Origin: Nitratireductor arenosus
Lineage (GTDB): Bacteria > Pseudomonadota > Alphaproteobacteria > Rhizobiales > Rhizobiaceae
DNA: 64,000 bases
Direction of reading: 5' to 3'
NCBI RefSeq assembly: GCF_009742725.1
Contig: NZ_WPHG01000003.1
Location: 248,001 to 312,000, forward strand
The translations under genes and the position numbers were made by a program. Under the pieces are notes generated by a model. The model saw nothing but the letters and a program-made list of their open reading frames with translations, did not search any database and was not told the origin of the DNA. Positions 9,280 through 21,434 of this stretch are shown here, one piece after another; position 1 is the stretch's first letter, and the number at the start of each line of letters is the position of its first letter.

Positions 9280-10899
9280 ATGGCAGTCAGTGCAAACCGT
9301 CTCGAACTGCTGCAGATCGCGGACGCGGTGGCGCGCGAGAAATCGATCGAAAAGGAGATCGTGCTCAACGCGATGGCCGACGCGATCCAGAAGGCCGCGC
9401 GCTCGCGCTACGGCCAGGAGACCAATATTCGCGCCGACATCAATCCGCAGACCGGCGAGATGAAGCTGCAGCGGCTGATGGAGGTCGTCGAGGACGTCGA
9501 GGAATCCGCTCGCGAGATCTCCATCCAGGACGCGCGCGCTCGCAATCCCGATGCCCAGGTCGGCGACTTCATCGCCGAGCAGCTGCCGCCGATGGATTTC
9601 GGCCGCATCGCCGCGCAGTCGGCCAAGCAGGTCATCGTGCAGAAGGTGCGCGAGGCCGAGCGCGACCGCCAGTACGACGAATACAAGGACCGCATCGGCG
9701 AAATCGTCAACGGATCGGTCAAGCGCGTCGAATATGGCAACGTCATCGTCGATCTCGGCCGCGGCGAGGCAATCATCCGGCGTGATGAGCTCATTCCGCG
9801 CGAACTGTTCAAATATGGCGACCGTGTGCGCGCCTATGTCTACGATGTGCGCCGCGAACAGCGCGGACCGCAGATTTTCCTGTCGCGCACCCATCCGCAA
9901 TTCATGGCGAAACTGTTCAACATGGAAGTGCCGGAGATCTATGACGGCATCATCGAGATCAAATCGGTGGCCCGCGATCCCGGTTCGCGTGCCAAGATCG
10001 CGGTGATCTCGCGCGACTCCTCCATCGATCCGGTCGGCGCCTGCGTGGGCATGCGCGGCAGCCGGGTGCAGGCGGTCGTCGGGGAACTGCAGGGCGAAAA
10101 GATCGACATCATCCCCTGGTCGCCCGACGCGGCCTCCTTCATCGTCAATGCGCTGCAGCCGGCCGAGGTCGCCAAGGTGGTTCTCGACGAGGACGCCGAG
10201 CGCATCGAAGTCGTGGTGCCCGACGAGCAATTGTCCTTGGCCATCGGTCGGCGTGGACAGAATGTACGCCTCGCCTCGCAGCTCACTGGCTGGGACATCG
10301 ACATCCTGACCGAGGAAGAGGAATCGCAGCGCCGGCAGAAGGAGTTCGTCGAGCGCTCCAACCTGTTCATGGACGCGCTCAACGTCGACGAGATGGTCGG
10401 TCAGGTTCTGGCTTCGGAAGGCTTCACCTCGGTCGAGGAAGTCGCTTATGTCGAAGCGGACGAGATCTCCTCGATCGACGGCTTCGACGACGACACCGCC
10501 AGCGAGATCCAGACCCGGGCGCGCGAATATCTGGAGCGCATTGAAGCCGAGAACGACGCCCGGCGTCAGGAATTGGGCGTTGCCGACGATCTGCGCGAAA
10601 TCCCCGGCGTCACCACCGCGATGATGGTCGCCTTCGGCGAGGACGGCGTCCAGAGCCTCGAGGATTTCGCCGGCTACGCGGTCGACGACCTGGTTGGCTG
10701 GAAAGAGCGCAAGGACGGCGAGACCAAGGTCTATCCGGGCATTCTCGGCAATTTCGAGGTCTCCCGCGAGGAGGCCGAGCAAATGGTGGTTGTGGCCCGC
10801 ATGAAGATGGGCTGGATCACCGAGGAAGACCTCGCGCCGCCGGCCGAGGATGCCGAAGAGGTCGGCCAGGACGGCGAAACGGAAGCCGCCGGCGCATGA
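9280..10899 (+). CDS. nusA: Transcription termination/antitermination factor NusA
   Basis: RNA polymerase-bound factor for pausing, termination and rRNA antitermination. 539 residues in the alphaproteobacterial layout: N-terminal polymerase-binding domain (1-130), S1 domain (about 135-200, starting [22 protein letters not shown]), two KH domains ([15 protein letters not shown] and [25 protein letters not shown]), then helix-hairpin-helix repeats and an acidic tail. An AGGGAGA ribosome binding site precedes the start. It could participate in read-through of the hairpin upstream of its own operon, but nothing here proves this. Confidence 0.97.
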   Translation: MAVSANRLELLQIADAVAREKSIEKEIVLNAMADAIQKAARSRYGQETNIRADINPQTGEMKLQRLMEVVEDVEESAREISIQDARARNPDAQVGDFIAEQLPPMDFGRIAAQSAKQVIVQKVREAERDRQYDEYKDRIGEIVNGSVKRVEYGNVIVDLGRGEAIIRRDELIPRELFKYGDRVRAYVYDVRREQRGPQIFLSRTHPQFMAKLFNMEVPEIYDGIIEIKSVARDPGSRAKIAVISRDSSIDPVGACVGMRGSRVQAVVGELQGEKIDIIPWSPDAASFIVNALQPAEVAKVVLDEDAERIEVVVPDEQLSLAIGRRGQNVRLASQLTGWDIDILTEEEESQRRQKEFVERSNLFMDALNVDEMVGQVLASEGFTSVEEVAYVEADEISSIDGFDDDTASEIQTRAREYLERIEAENDARRQELGVADDLREIPGVTTAMMVAFGEDGVQSLEDFAGYAVDDLVGWKERKDGETKVYPGILGNFEVSREEAEQMVVVARMKMGWITEEDLAPPAEDAEEVGQDGETEAAGA

Positions 10900-10941
10900 C
10901 GCGCCGTGCCGCCACTGTGACGGGATTGCTTTTTGGACACG

Positions 10942-11592
10942 ATGGGCGAGCGGACATGCATTGTGACGCGGCGCGCGGCGGAACCGGAGGATTTGATCCG
11001 GTTTGTCGCCGGGCCGGACATGTCCGTCGTTCCCGACCTGAAGCGCAACCTTCCCGGACGCGGTTGTTGGGTCAGTGCGGCGCGCGCGCGGGTTGACGAG
11101 GCGGCCAGGAAGAATATCTTCCGCAGGGCGCTGAAGGCGCCCGTCAATGCCGATCCAGATCTTGGTGCGCAGGTTGACGGGCTGCTCGCGAAATCCGCGC
11201 TCGGCGCGCTTGGGCTTGCGCGCAAGGCCGGGACCGTGGCATTGGGTGCGGCAAAGGTCGATGCCGCGATCCGCAGCGGGCGGGCGCTGTTTGCGCTTCA
11301 CGCAACCGACGCGTCGGAAGACGGCATACGCAAACTGAATCAGGCCCGGCGCGCGGTATTGCTGGCCGGCGGTCCCGAAATACCGGCGTTCAGACTCTTT
11401 TCGGAAGCAGAAATGAGTTTGGCATTCGGGGGGGCAAATGTGATACATGCTGCCGTGCTCGGTGCGGAAACGAGCAAGGCGGCACAAAGGCGCGTTGTTG
11501 CGCTGGGTCGGTACCGGGGCGGGCACCCGGAAAGCCGCGAGACAGTTGACGGCGCGTCCGAGAGGACGGCGTCCCACAAGGATACGGAATGA
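10942..11592 (+). CDS. YlxR (DUF448) RNA-binding protein fused to an L7Ae-like domain
   Basis: 216 residues. The N-terminal YlxR domain has RTCIVTRR and the [10 protein letters not shown] motif. The C-terminal half ([29 protein letters not shown]) is an L7Ae/YlxQ-like fold. In Firmicutes these are two adjacent genes; a single fused protein is normal in Alphaproteobacteria. It probably binds RNA or nucleoid DNA; the exact role is not established. The ATG at 10942 is chosen over a TTG three codons earlier. Its stop overlaps the infB start (ATGA), so the two are translationally coupled. Confidence 0.9.
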   Translation: MGERTCIVTRRAAEPEDLIRFVAGPDMSVVPDLKRNLPGRGCWVSAARARVDEAARKNIFRRALKAPVNADPDLGAQVDGLLAKSALGALGLARKAGTVALGAAKVDAAIRSGRALFALHATDASEDGIRKLNQARRAVLLAGGPEIPAFRLFSEAEMSLAFGGANVIHAAVLGAETSKAAQRRVVALGRYRGGHPESRETVDGASERTASHKDTE

Positions 11593-14159
11593 CGGATACG
11601 AAATCGGGCGACGACAAGACGCTGAGCATGAATACCAAGAAGACCCTGACGCTGAAGCGGCCGGGAGTCGAGCAGGGGACGGTGCGCCAGAATTTCTCGC
11701 ATGGGCGCACCAAGTCCGTGGTCGTCGAAACCAAGAAGCGCAAATTCTCCGTCCCCGGCGAGAAGCACGAGCCGGTGGCGCCGGTCGCGCTCGCGCCGCG
11801 CCCCCAGCCCCAGCCTGCATCCAAACCCGCGCCGGCGCCGGTCGTGAAGGAACAGCCCAAGCCGGCCGCCCCCGAAGGGCGTTCCGGTCTCGTCCTCAAC
11901 GAGCTGTCGACCGAGGAGATGGAGGCGCGCCGCCGCGCTCTCGAGGGCTCCAAGGTCCGTGAGGTCGAGGAACGCAAACGCGCTCAGGAAGATGCCGCGC
12001 GCCGCGCCGAGGAAGATGATCGCCGCCGCCAGGAGCGCGAGGAATCCGCTCGTCGTCAGGCCGAGGAGGAAATGCGTCTGAAGGCGGAAGCCGAGGCGCG
12101 CAGCCGGGCTGAGGAAGAAGCGAGCCGCAGGGCACCCGAGCCCGGGCCGATGCCCGAAGCCGTCGACGACGACCGCGATGCCAAGCGCAAGGCCAAGCCG
12201 TCGATTCCGCCGAAGCGCATCGCGACGCCCGAACCCGCACGTCCCACCCGCCCGCGCGTCGGCGAGGATCGCCGCCGTGGCAAGCTGACGCTCAACAGCG
12301 CGCTCGCCGGCGACGAGGCGCGTGGCCGTTCGCTGTCGGCGATGCGCCGCCGCCAGGAAAAGTTCAAACGTGCCCAGCACCAGGAAGCCCGCGAGAAGAT
12401 TGCGCGTGAGGTGATCTTGCCCGAGACGATCACCATCCAGGAACTGGCCGGCCGTATGGCCGAGCGTGCCGTGGATGTGATCAAGTTCTTCATGAAACAG
12501 GGCCAGATCCTCAAGCCGGGCGACGTCATCGACGCCGACACGGCGGAACTGGTTGCGGTCGAATTTGGTCACACGGTCAAGCGCGTTGCCGAATCCGACG
12601 TCGAGGAGGGGCTGTTCAACATTCCCGACAAGCCGGAAAACCGGGAGTCGCGTCCGCCGGTCGTCACCATCATGGGCCATGTCGATCACGGCAAGACGTC
12701 GCTGCTCGATGCGATCCGCCATGCCAATGTCGTCTCCGGCGAGGCCGGCGGCATCACCCAGCACATCGGTGCCTACCAGGTCGAGCAGAACGGGCAGAAG
12801 ATCACCTTCATCGACACGCCCGGCCACGCCGCCTTCACCCAGATGCGCGCGCGTGGCGCGCAGGCGACCGACATCGCTGTGCTGGTCGTCGCTGCCGATG
12901 ACAGCGTGATGCCGCAGACGATCGAATCGATCAATCATGCAAAGGCGGCGGGCGTTCCGATCATCGTGGCGATCAACAAGATCGACAAGCCGGAGGCCGA
13001 CGCGCAAAAGGTTCGCACTGAACTGCTTCAGCACGAGGTGTTCGTGGAATCTATGGGCGGCGAGGTGCTCGACGTCGAGGTTTCCGCGGTCAAGGGCACC
13101 AACCTCGACAAGCTGCTTGAGGCGATCCTGCTGCAGTCCGAACTGCTTGACCTGAAGGCCGATCCGGAGCGTACCTCGGAGGGCGTCGTCATCGAGGCTA
13201 AGCTCGACAAGGGACGCGGCCCGGTCGCAACCGTTCTGGTGCAGACTGGCAAGCTCTTGCCGGGCGACATCATTGTTGCCGGCAATGAATGGGGCAAGGT
13301 GCGCGCGCTCGTCAACGATCGCGGCGAGCAGTTGCCCGACGCGGGTCCGTCCATGCCGGTCGAGGTCCTCGGCCTGCAGGGCACGCCCCAGGCCGGCGAC
13401 CGGTTCGCCACCGTCGAGAACGAGGCCCGCGCCCGCGAGATTTCGGAATACCGCCAGCGCAAGGCCCGCGAGATGGCGGTCGCCAAGCATGCCGGCCAGC
13501 GCGGCTCGCTCGAGCAGATGATGTCGCAATTGCAGTCGAGCGGGCTGAAGGAATTCCCGCTGCTGATCAAGGGTGACGTCCAAGGCTCGATCGAGGCGAT
13601 CGTCGCCGCGCTCGACAAGCTCGGCACCGACGAGGTGCGCGCCCGCATCGTGCATTCGGGCGCCGGCGGCATCACCGAGAGCGACATCTCGCTCGCCGAG
13701 ACCTCGAACGCGGCCATCATTGGCTTCAACGTGCGCGCCAACAAGCAGGCGCGCGAGGCCGCCGAGCAGGCTGGTATCGAGATCCGCTACTACAACATCA
13801 TCTATAACCTCGTGGACGATGTGAAGGCGGCGATGTCGGGCCTGTTGTCACCGGAGCGTCGCGAGACCTTCCTGGGCAATGCCGAGATTCTCGAGGTCTT
13901 CAACATCACCAAGGTCGGCAAGGTCGCCGGCTGCCGTGTCAGCGAAGGCAAGGTCGAGCGCGGTGCGGGCGTGCGCCTGATCCGCGACAACGTCGTCATC
14001 CACGAAGGCAAGCTGAAGACGCTCAAGCGCTTCAAGGACGAGGTGCCGGAGGTGCCCGCCGGGCAGGAATGCGGCATGGCCTTCGAGAATTACGAGGACA
14101 TCCGCGCCGGCGACGTGATCGAGTGCTTCCGCGTGGAAGAAGTGGCGCGCACGCTTTAA
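11589..14159 (+). CDS. infB: Translation initiation factor IF-2
   Basis: GTPase that places initiator tRNA on the 30S subunit. 856 residues. The alphaproteobacterial N-terminus begins KTLTLKRPG and carries KRKFSV; it is followed by a long charged coiled region (about 90-190, Glu/Arg-rich, predicted helical). The G domain has GHVDHGKT (about residues 362-369), DTPGHAAF and NKIDKPEA, followed by the C1/C2 domains. The start overlaps the ylxR stop by four bases. No internal start is obvious, though IF2 beta-type starts occur in other species. Confidence 0.97.
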   Translation: MTDTKSGDDKTLSMNTKKTLTLKRPGVEQGTVRQNFSHGRTKSVVVETKKRKFSVPGEKHEPVAPVALAPRPQPQPASKPAPAPVVKEQPKPAAPEGRSGLVLNELSTEEMEARRRALEGSKVREVEERKRAQEDAARRAEEDDRRRQEREESARRQAEEEMRLKAEAEARSRAEEEASRRAPEPGPMPEAVDDDRDAKRKAKPSIPPKRIATPEPARPTRPRVGEDRRRGKLTLNSALAGDEARGRSLSAMRRRQEKFKRAQHQEAREKIAREVILPETITIQELAGRMAERAVDVIKFFMKQGQILKPGDVIDADTAELVAVEFGHTVKRVAESDVEEGLFNIPDKPENRESRPPVVTIMGHVDHGKTSLLDAIRHANVVSGEAGGITQHIGAYQVEQNGQKITFIDTPGHAAFTQMRARGAQATDIAVLVVAADDSVMPQTIESINHAKAAGVPIIVAINKIDKPEADAQKVRTELLQHEVFVESMGGEVLDVEVSAVKGTNLDKLLEAILLQSELLDLKADPERTSEGVVIEAKLDKGRGPVATVLVQTGKLLPGDIIVAGNEWGKVRALVNDRGEQLPDAGPSMPVEVLGLQGTPQAGDRFATVENEARAREISEYRQRKAREMAVAKHAGQRGSLEQMMSQLQSSGLKEFPLLIKGDVQGSIEAIVAALDKLGTDEVRARIVHSGAGGITESDISLAETSNAAIIGFNVRANKQAREAAEQAGIEIRYYNIIYNLVDDVKAAMSGLLSPERRETFLGNAEILEVFNITKVGKVAGCRVSEGKVERGAGVRLIRDNVVIHEGKLKTLKRFKDEVPEVPAGQECGMAFENYEDIRAGDVIECFRVEEVARTL

Positions 14160-14237
14160 CGTCGTTCCGACGCGAAGCTGCCCAGCGGCGCGGCCTGAAC
14201 GGGCCGTCGCCGCCTGGATCCTCTGCTGGAGCCTGCC

Positions 14238-14786
14238 ATGCTTGCATCACACATGCCGGATGATGGCGGGGTCGAAATCCGCTACGAGCTGACCGAGCAG
14301 GACTATCTTGCCATGATGGAGGCAAGGACGCGCTGGCGTACCGGGCGGATCGGCCGGATGGTGTTGTGGGCCGCGGTGGTTCTCAATGTCGGTGTCGGAG
14401 CTTGGCTGCTGCTGGGCGCGCTTGTGACCGCGACGCCGCTTGCCGTCGAGCATTTTCTCAACCTCGGCCTGGCTACGCTGATCGTCGCCTGGTTGGCCCT
14501 TTATCTGCCATGGCTGCGCCGCAGGAACTTTCGCCGCATGAAGCTTGCCGACAAGCCTGTCCATCTGGTTGCCGACCGCGAGGCCGTAAAGCTGCGGATC
14601 GGTGACGATGACAGTCGCACCGCGTGGCGCGAGTTCGAGCGCGGCCATCGCACGGCGGAGCATTTCTTCTTCTGGCTCAATCCCGCCATCGCGCTGATCG
14701 TGCCGCTGCGCGCCTTCCCCGATGAGGCGCTGTGCGAGCGGTTCTGGCGCCTCGCCCAGGAAGGAGTTCCCACCACAAATGGCTGA
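14238..14786 (+). CDS. YcxB-like membrane protein
   Basis: 182 residues: a short N-terminal segment ([15 protein letters not shown]), two transmembrane helices (about 38-62 and 76-96) joined by a short loop, and a C-terminal globular domain ending with [18 protein letters not shown], the pattern of the YcxB-like domain (PH-fold related). Function unknown. It sits between infB and rbfA, which are usually adjacent, and its stop overlaps the rbfA start region (stop 14784-14786, rbfA ATG 14779), so translation of the two is linked. It is probably transcribed with the cluster. Confidence 0.72.
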   Translation: MLASHMPDDGGVEIRYELTEQDYLAMMEARTRWRTGRIGRMVLWAAVVLNVGVGAWLLLGALVTATPLAVEHFLNLGLATLIVAWLALYLPWLRRRNFRRMKLADKPVHLVADREAVKLRIGDDDSRTAWREFERGHRTAEHFFFWLNPAIALIVPLRAFPDEALCERFWRLAQEGVPTTNG

Positions 14787-15177
14787 AAAACTGCCCTCCC
14801 AGCGCCAGCTTCGCGTCGGCGAGCAGGTGCGCCATGCGCTTTCCGACGTGCTGCTGCGCGGCGAAGTGCGCGACGAACTGATTGAAAACACTGTGATTTC
14901 GATTTCGGAAGTGCGCATGTCGCCGGATCTGAAGATCGCCACGGCATTTATCTCGCCGCTCGGCGTGAAGGACAATCAGGCGGTCGTCAAGGCACTGGCA
15001 CGCAACGCGAAATTCATACGAGGCCGCGTTTCGGGCGCTCTCAAACAGATGAAATACATGCCCCAGTTCCGCTTTCGGCTCGATACCAGCTTCGACAATA
15101 TGGCCAAGATCGACGAGTTGCTGCGCTCGCCCGAGGTTTCCCGCGATCTTGGTGATGACGGGGAGGGGGACGAATGA
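14779..15177 (+). CDS. rbfA: Ribosome-binding factor A
   Basis: Late 30S assembly factor. 132 residues starting [21 protein letters not shown], with the KH-like core [20 protein letters not shown] and the end of the domain at [15 protein letters not shown]. The ATG at 14779 gives the normal length; AAGGAG lies 12 bases upstream, rather far, and translation is probably coupled to the overlapping upstream gene. The C-terminal extension ([10 protein letters not shown]) is acidic, as in other rhizobial homologues. Confidence 0.95.
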   Translation: MAEKLPSQRQLRVGEQVRHALSDVLLRGEVRDELIENTVISISEVRMSPDLKIATAFISPLGVKDNQAVVKALARNAKFIRGRVSGALKQMKYMPQFRFRLDTSFDNMAKIDELLRSPEVSRDLGDDGEGDE

Positions 15178-15227
15178 GGCTGGCGGCTTCGCGGGGGTTT
15201 CCGTTTTCGTTGGGGGCGGCGTAGCAA

Positions 15228-16214
15228 ATGGCGCGGCGCGGCAAGAAGAAGGGACGTCCGGTCTCCGGCTGGCTCGTTTTTGACAAGCCCGTCGGCATGG
15301 GCTCGACCGAGGCGGTGTCGAAGATCAAATGGCTGTTTAAGGCCGACAAGGCCGGACATGCCGGCACGCTCGATCCGCTCGCCTCCGGCATGCTGCCGAT
15401 CGCGCTCGGCGAGGCGACCAAGACCGTGCCTTACGTGATGGACGGCGCCAAGATCTACCGCTTCACCATCGCCTGGGGCGAGGCGCGTTCGACCGACGAT
15501 CTGGAGGGGCATGTGACGGCCACCTCGGACCGGCGTCCGAGCGAGGCCGACATCCGCGCCCTGTTGCCCGACTATACCGGCCTCATCATGCAGGTGCCGC
15601 CGCAGTTCTCGGCCGTCAAGATCGCCGGCGAACGCGCCTACGACATCGCCCGGGAGGGCGAGATCGTCGATATTCCCGCCCGCGAGGTCGAGATCGGTCG
15701 GCTCGACCTCCTCGACTGCCCGGATGAAAACAGCGCGGTCTTCGAGATCGAATGCGGCAAGGGCACCTATGTGCGCTCGCTCGCGCGCGATATGGGACGC
15801 GACCTGGGCTGTCATGGCCACATTGCCGTCCTGCGCCGGGTCGAGGTCGATCCTTTCGTGGCCGACGACCTGGTGACGCTGGAAGCCCTCGAGGCCGCCG
15901 CCGCCGAGGCCCGCCCGCAAGGCGAGCCGGGAGAGGACGGCCGCATCGTCGACACGCGTCCCGACAAGGAACGCTTCGCCGCGCTCGACGCGCTTGTGGT
16001 CGACACCGGCGCCGCGCTCGACTGTCTTCCCGAAGTCGCCGTCAGCGATGATGCCGCCCAGCGTATCCGGCTCGGCAATCCGGTCATCATCCGTGGCCGC
16101 GACGCGCCGGTCGAGGCGTCCGAGGCCTATGCCACGGCGCGCGGCCGTCTGGTTGCGATCGGCGCCGTGGAGGCGGGCATGTTCAAGCCGAAGCGGGTCT
16201 TCACCGGTCGCTGA
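15228..16214 (+). CDS. truB: tRNA pseudouridine-55 synthase
   Basis: Forms pseudouridine 55 in the T loop of tRNAs. 328 residues. A basic N-terminus ([11 protein letters not shown]) leads into [11 protein letters not shown] and the catalytic motif [12 protein letters not shown] (Asp49). The RNA-binding stretch includes [20 protein letters not shown] and [16 protein letters not shown]-like C-terminal part follows. It lies 50 bp after rbfA, in the standard order before rpsO, but here three further genes separate it from rpsO. Confidence 0.96.
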   Translation: MARRGKKKGRPVSGWLVFDKPVGMGSTEAVSKIKWLFKADKAGHAGTLDPLASGMLPIALGEATKTVPYVMDGAKIYRFTIAWGEARSTDDLEGHVTATSDRRPSEADIRALLPDYTGLIMQVPPQFSAVKIAGERAYDIAREGEIVDIPAREVEIGRLDLLDCPDENSAVFEIECGKGTYVRSLARDMGRDLGCHGHIAVLRRVEVDPFVADDLVTLEALEAAAAEARPQGEPGEDGRIVDTRPDKERFAALDALVVDTGAALDCLPEVAVSDDAAQRIRLGNPVIIRGRDAPVEASEAYATARGRLVAIGAVEAGMFKPKRVFTGR

Positions 16215-16293
16215 GGCCGCCTCCGCCGCGCGTCAGCCGGCTGTCGGCGTATTTGCCCTTGCGACGGCGGCGATTTTTGCGCCTACTTGCCGC

Positions 16294-17379
<1,086 letters not shown>

Positions 17380-17411
17380 GGAGCCGGCGAAAAAAAACCA
17401 AGGGGAACCCC

Positions 17412-17936
17412 ATGCGACATACGATCGTCTTCGGCTTCGCGACCCTGTTTTCCGTGCTTGCCGCCGGCGCGGCACTTGCCTGCGGCGGTCCGCCGGTCTG
17501 CACCGTGGTCGACCCTACGGGCACGCCGCTCAACGTGCGCGAGGGGCCGAATGGCCCCATCCTGTCGACGCTGAAAAAGGGTACCAAGGTGGAAATCGTC
17601 GCCCACCGCGACCATGACGGCTCGCGCTGGGCCTTGGTCGGCAAATATGCGGAAGCCTGGGGCTGGGTTTTCGGCGCCTATCTCGATTGCACGGGCGAGG
17701 ACGGGATCGGGCGCGTGTGTGTCGTGGCCGATCCGACCGGCACGCCGCTCAACATCCGCGAAGAGCCGAACGGCGCGATCCTCGGCACCTGGGCGAACGG
17801 CGTGCGCGTGCGGCCCTATGAGGAGCGGCTGCATAACGGCAAGACCTGGTACGCGGTCGAACGGCTCGCCGAAGACAACGCCGTCGGCTGGGTCTACGAC
17901 CCCTATCTGCAATGTGAGGAGGACGAGGCGCATTGA
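17412..17936 (+). CDS. Secreted protein with two bacterial SH3 domains
   Basis: 174 residues. A signal peptide (residues 1-22, ending around ALACGG) is followed by two repeated SH3b domains of about 70 residues, each beginning with a Cys-containing strand and the motif VxDPTGTPLNxRExPNG. Each repeat has a Cys near each end (VCTV with YLDCTG; VCVV with YLQCEE), suggesting one disulfide per domain. AAGGGGAA precedes the ATG at 17412. Such proteins are periplasmic or envelope-associated and may bind peptidoglycan; the ligand is unknown. Duplication within the gene is evident from the near-identical repeat openings. Confidence 0.8.
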   Translation: MRHTIVFGFATLFSVLAAGAALACGGPPVCTVVDPTGTPLNVREGPNGPILSTLKKGTKVEIVAHRDHDGSRWALVGKYAEAWGWVFGAYLDCTGEDGIGRVCVVADPTGTPLNIREEPNGAILGTWANGVRVRPYEERLHNGKTWYAVERLAEDNAVGWVYDPYLQCEEDEAH

Positions 17937-18060
17937 ATTTCGCGTCGTGATCCGGTCTCCGGGTGTGCCGGGTCCCGTGCTTGACAGGCTCCGGCCGCGG
18001 GCCGAAGATTTATCTGGGCAAGCATGAGACGACGAAGATCGTCCGGCAGGGGAAGCGATC

Positions 18061-18444
18061 ATGGCGAAAACATCGAACGTTCGCGCGCTGGCGTCAGCGG
18101 CGTTTCTCGCGGCAATGACGGCGTCCGTGCAGGCCGGACCGGTCGCGCCCCTCTCCGGGGTCGGCTCGCCCGGTCTCCCGCTCGTCTCGGTTCAGAGTTG
18201 TGGCTGGTATGTCATCCTCGGCTGCCACAACCGTCATGCCGACGCGGCGGCGTTGGTGGACGAGCTCGGCGGTCCGCTTGCCGGTGGCGGTGCGGGGCTC
18301 CATGTCCTGCACACCGACGACTATCCGAATTTCCGCGACGGCTATTTCTGCGTTGGCGACGGTCCGTATGGGTCGCATGGCGATGCCGCGAGCATCGCCT
18401 GGAACGAGGCTGTGCCGGACGCTTATGTCAAGAACGGCTGCTGA
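18061..18444 (+). CDS. Small secreted protein with SPOR-like features
   Basis: 127 residues with a signal peptide ending near VQAG (residue 26). The mature part has four Cys and resembles SPOR-like or 'PNFRPG' proteins: CGWYVILGCH at the start, YPNFRDGYFCVGDGPYG in the middle and VPDAYVKNGC at the end. I infer an extracytoplasmic peptidoglycan-related role from the pattern; a profile search would be needed to confirm the SPOR fold. It follows the SH3 gene by 124 bp and precedes rpsO by 204 bp. Confidence 0.6.
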   Translation: MAKTSNVRALASAAFLAAMTASVQAGPVAPLSGVGSPGLPLVSVQSCGWYVILGCHNRHADAAALVDELGGPLAGGGAGLHVLHTDDYPNFRDGYFCVGDGPYGSHGDAASIAWNEAVPDAYVKNGC

Positions 18445-18519
18445 CGGCCGCTAGAGCGTCGGCGTTCCCGCCTGAGCGGCGCTTGCAGCCGCCCCGGACC
18501 GGGCGTGCTTGAATTTGCG

Positions 18520-18548
18520 CTGGCAATCCGCGCGATTTTACACTATAT
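18520..18548 (+). promoter_or_regulatory. Candidate rpsO promoter
   Basis: A perfect rhizobial -10 CTATAT (18543-18548) lies 17 bases after a weak -35 CTGGCA (18520-18525). The transcript would begin about 95 nt before the rpsO start. The weak -35 keeps confidence low. Confidence 0.35.
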
Positions 18549-18648
18549 GCGCCGCAGCATTGCGCTGGGCGCATGCACAAATGGCCCCCGCTGGACGACA
18601 TCCCGGCCGTGGGCGACTCTTCCTGATCAAGAACAGAAAGGATGCACG

Positions 18649-18918
18649 ATGTCGATTACCGCCGCGCGCAAGCAGGAATTGCTGACCGAATACGCGACCC
18701 AGAAGGACGATACCGGTTCTCCGGAAGTCCAGGTGGCGATCCTTTCGGAGCGCATCAAGAATCTGACCGAGCATTTCAAGACCCACGCCAAGGACAACCA
18801 TTCCCGGCGCGGTTTGTTGAAACTGGTGTCGCAGCGCCGTTCTCTTCTCGACTATCTCAAGAAGAAGGACGTTGCCCGCTACCAGACCCTGATCGGAAAG
18901 CTCGGTCTGCGTCGCTAA
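18649..18918 (+). CDS. rpsO: 30S ribosomal protein S15
   Basis: 89 residues, the normal length. Begins [16 protein letters not shown] and contains the rRNA-binding core [19 protein letters not shown] and the C-terminal [14 protein letters not shown]. The ATG at 18649 follows AAAGGA. It binds 16S rRNA in the central domain. The gene precedes pnp, as in most bacteria, with an intergenic region of 267 bp that can fold into hairpins. Confidence 0.98.
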   Translation: MSITAARKQELLTEYATQKDDTGSPEVQVAILSERIKNLTEHFKTHAKDNHSRRGLLKLVSQRRSLLDYLKKKDVARYQTLIGKLGLRR

Positions 18919-18924
18919 TGTTCG

Positions 18925-18954
18925 AACGGCGGATCCCGCATGGGGTCCGCCGTT
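18925..18954 (+). terminator. Hairpin after rpsO (terminator or processing site)
   Basis: AACGGCGGATCCC (18925-18937) and GGGGTCCGCCGTT (18942-18954) pair over 13 positions with one G-U and a four-base loop. Only three T follow, so it may be a weak terminator or an RNA processing site rather than a strong stop. Confidence 0.5.
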
Positions 18955-18987
18955 TGAATGTTTTGGGCCGGACGTAATAGGCCCGAT

Positions 18988-19020
18988 CGGTTTGCGCCGC
19001 CGAACCGCGGAGGCAAACCG
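18988..19020 (+). promoter_or_regulatory. Hairpin in the pnp leader
   Basis: CGGTTTGC (18988-18995) pairs perfectly with GCAAACCG (19013-19020). A further pair of matching segments, CCATGGGCA (19022-19030) and TGCCCATGG (19098-19106), could extend folding of this leader. In enterobacteria a double-stranded pnp leader is cut by RNase III for PNPase autoregulation; a similar role here is inferred. Confidence 0.4.
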
Positions 19021-19185
19021 CCCATGGGCAGGTCATGGGGCAGGATTGCAGGACGCCCGGAGGTCGAACGACCCCGACCACGGACGTCGCGCTGTCTTGC
19101 CCATGGCTCGTCCGCAATGAAGCCAGACGGAAACGGTCCGCGCAAAAGCGTCGGACATCGGCGTTTCCGCATATGAGAGACACAC

Positions 19186-21336
19186 ATGTTCAATCACCAC
19201 AAAGTGGAAATCGAATGGGGCGGCCGTCCGCTCATCCTCGAAACCGGCAAGATCGCACGACAGGCCGACGGCGCCGTGCTCGCCACCTATGGCGAAACGG
19301 TCGTGCTGGCGACCATCGTATCGGCCAAGGAGCCGAAGGCCGGCTTCGACTTCTTCCCGCTGACCGTCAACTACCAGGAAAAGACCTTTGCCGCCGGCAA
19401 GATCCCGGGCGGTTTCTTCAAGCGTGAAGGCCGCCCGAGCGAGAAGGAGACGCTGACCTCGCGTCTGATCGATCGCCCGATCCGCCCGCTTTTCGTCGAC
19501 GGCTACAAAAACGACACCCAGGTCGTCCTGACCGTTCTGCAGCACGATCTGGAAAATGATCCCGATATCGTTGCCATGGTCGCCGCCTCGGCCGCGCTCA
19601 CCCTGTCGGGTGTGCCGTTCATGGGGCCGATCGGTGCGGCGCGCGTCGGCTATATCGGCGGCGAGTACGTGCTCAACCCGCATCTCGACGAGATGGAGGA
19701 GTCCAAGCTCGACCTGATCGTCGCCGGCACCGGCGAAGCCGTGCTGATGGTGGAATCGGAAGCCCAGGAATTGTCCGAGGACATCATGCTCGGCGCGGTC
19801 ATGTTCGGCCACAAGAACTACCAGGCGGTGATCGACGCGGTCATCAAGCTGGCCGAGGTCGCCGCCAAGGAGCCGCGCGAGTTCACCCCGACCGATCTTT
19901 CCGAGCTCGAAGCCGAGATGCTGAAGATCGCCGAAACCGAGCTGCGCGCGGCCTACAAGCTGACCGACAAGCAGGAGCGCTACAACGCCGTCGACGCCGT
20001 CAAGGCCAAGGTGAAGGCGGCGCTGCTGCCGGAAGGCGAGGAAGAGCCCAAATGGACCGGCGAGCAGATCGGCACCGTCTTCAAGGGCCTGCAGGCCAAG
20101 ATCGTGCGCTGGAACATTCTCGACACCGGCAACCGCATCGACGGCCGCGACCTTGAGACCGTGCGTCCGATCGTCGCCGAAGTCGGCGTCCTGCCGCGCA
20201 CCCACGGTTCGGCCGTGTTCACCCGCGGCGAAACCCAGGCCCTGGTCGTCGCCACGCTCGGCACCGGCGAGGACGAGCAGTTCATCGACGCACTGACGGG
20301 AACCTACAAGGAAGCCTTCCTGCTTCACTACAATTTCCCGCCCTATTCCGTCGGCGAGACCGGCCGCATGGGCTCGCCCGGCCGTCGCGAGATCGGTCAC
20401 GGCAAGCTTGCCTGGCGCGCCGTGCATCCGTTGCTGCCGGCGCCCGATCAGTTCCCCTACACGCTGCGCGTCGTCTCCGAGATCACCGAATCCAACGGGT
20501 CCTCGTCCATGGCCACCGTCTGCGGCACCTCGCTGGCGCTGATGGATGCCGGCGTGCCGCTGTCCAAGCCGGTTGCCGGCATCGCGATGGGCCTGATCAA
20601 GGAAGACGAGCGTTTCGCGGTCCTGTCCGACATTCTCGGCGATGAGGATCATCTCGGCGACATGGACTTCAAGGTCGCCGGCACCGACGAGGGCATCACC
20701 TCCCTGCAGATGGACATCAAGATCGATGGCATCACCGAGGAGATCATGAAGGTAGCGCTCGGCCAGGCCAAGGGCGGTCGCCTGCACATCCTCGGCGAGA
20801 TGGCCAAGGCGCTGTCGGAAAGCCGCGGCGAACTCGGCGAATTCGCGCCGCGCATCGAGGTCGTGACCATCCCGACCGACAAGATCCGTGACGTGATCGG
20901 CGCCGGCGGCAAGGTGATCCGCGAGATCGTCGAAAAGACCGGCGCCAAGATCAACATCGACGACGACGGCACGGTCAAGATCGCCTCGTCCAATGCCAAG
21001 GAGATCGAGGCGGCGAAGAAGTGGATCCACACCATCGTCGCCGAGCCGGAAGTCGGCGAGATCTACGAGGGTACGGTCGTCAAGACCGCCGATTTCGGCG
21101 CCTTCGTCAATTTCTTCGGCCCGCGTGACGGCCTTGTGCACATCTCCCAGCTCGCCAATGAGCGCGTCGCCAAGACCACCGACGTGGTCAAGGAAGGCGA
21201 CAAGGTCTTCGTGAAACTGATGGGCTTCGACGAGCGCGGCAAGGTGCGCCTGTCCATGAAGGTCGTCGACCAGGAGACCGGTAAGGAAATCGCCAAGGAC
21301 AAGAAGAAGGAAGACGCCGAGGAAGCCGACGCCTGA
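19186..21336 (+). CDS. pnp: Polyribonucleotide nucleotidyltransferase (PNPase)
   Basis: Phosphorolytic 3'-5' exoribonuclease of mRNA decay. 716 residues: two RNase PH domains (the second with [14 protein letters not shown], the phosphate and catalytic region), a linker helical domain, a KH domain with [20 protein letters not shown] (about 565-590), and an S1 domain (about 625-693, [21 protein letters not shown]). The Lys/Glu-rich C-terminal tail is normal. It ends the translation/RNA cluster, just before a strong terminator. Confidence 0.98.
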   Translation: MFNHHKVEIEWGGRPLILETGKIARQADGAVLATYGETVVLATIVSAKEPKAGFDFFPLTVNYQEKTFAAGKIPGGFFKREGRPSEKETLTSRLIDRPIRPLFVDGYKNDTQVVLTVLQHDLENDPDIVAMVAASAALTLSGVPFMGPIGAARVGYIGGEYVLNPHLDEMEESKLDLIVAGTGEAVLMVESEAQELSEDIMLGAVMFGHKNYQAVIDAVIKLAEVAAKEPREFTPTDLSELEAEMLKIAETELRAAYKLTDKQERYNAVDAVKAKVKAALLPEGEEEPKWTGEQIGTVFKGLQAKIVRWNILDTGNRIDGRDLETVRPIVAEVGVLPRTHGSAVFTRGETQALVVATLGTGEDEQFIDALTGTYKEAFLLHYNFPPYSVGETGRMGSPGRREIGHGKLAWRAVHPLLPAPDQFPYTLRVVSEITESNGSSSMATVCGTSLALMDAGVPLSKPVAGIAMGLIKEDERFAVLSDILGDEDHLGDMDFKVAGTDEGITSLQMDIKIDGITEEIMKVALGQAKGGRLHILGEMAKALSESRGELGEFAPRIEVVTIPTDKIRDVIGAGGKVIREIVEKTGAKINIDDDGTVKIASSNAKEIEAAKKWIHTIVAEPEVGEIYEGTVVKTADFGAFVNFFGPRDGLVHISQLANERVAKTTDVVKEGDKVFVKLMGFDERGKVRLSMKVVDQETGKEIAKDKKKEDAEEADA

Positions 21337-21359
21337 GCGCCGGATTCCCGACGGGACGG

Positions 21360-21396
21360 ACGGGCGCGCCTCGCAAGAGGCGCGCCCGTTTTCTTT
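21360..21396 (+). terminator. Strong intrinsic terminator after pnp
   Basis: ACGGGCGCGCCT (21360-21371) and AGGCGCGCCCGT (21378-21389) form a perfect 12-bp stem with a 6-base loop, followed by a T-rich tail (21389-21396). It ends the rimP-to-pnp cluster. Confidence 0.9.
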
Positions 21397-21434
21397 CAAA
21401 GACCAACGGTTCCAACCGCGCGGCAAGTGGGATC

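Noticed and set aside
9079-11820. Very long open frame (over 900 codons) on the minus strand across nusA and ylxR
   Set aside because: It is antisense to well-recognised genes and its translation is low-complexity; high GC at third positions removes stops on the opposite strand. Similar artefacts lie antisense to infB (11340-13655), pnp (19033-21426), lnt (1503-2867) and cpaC (45322-47025).
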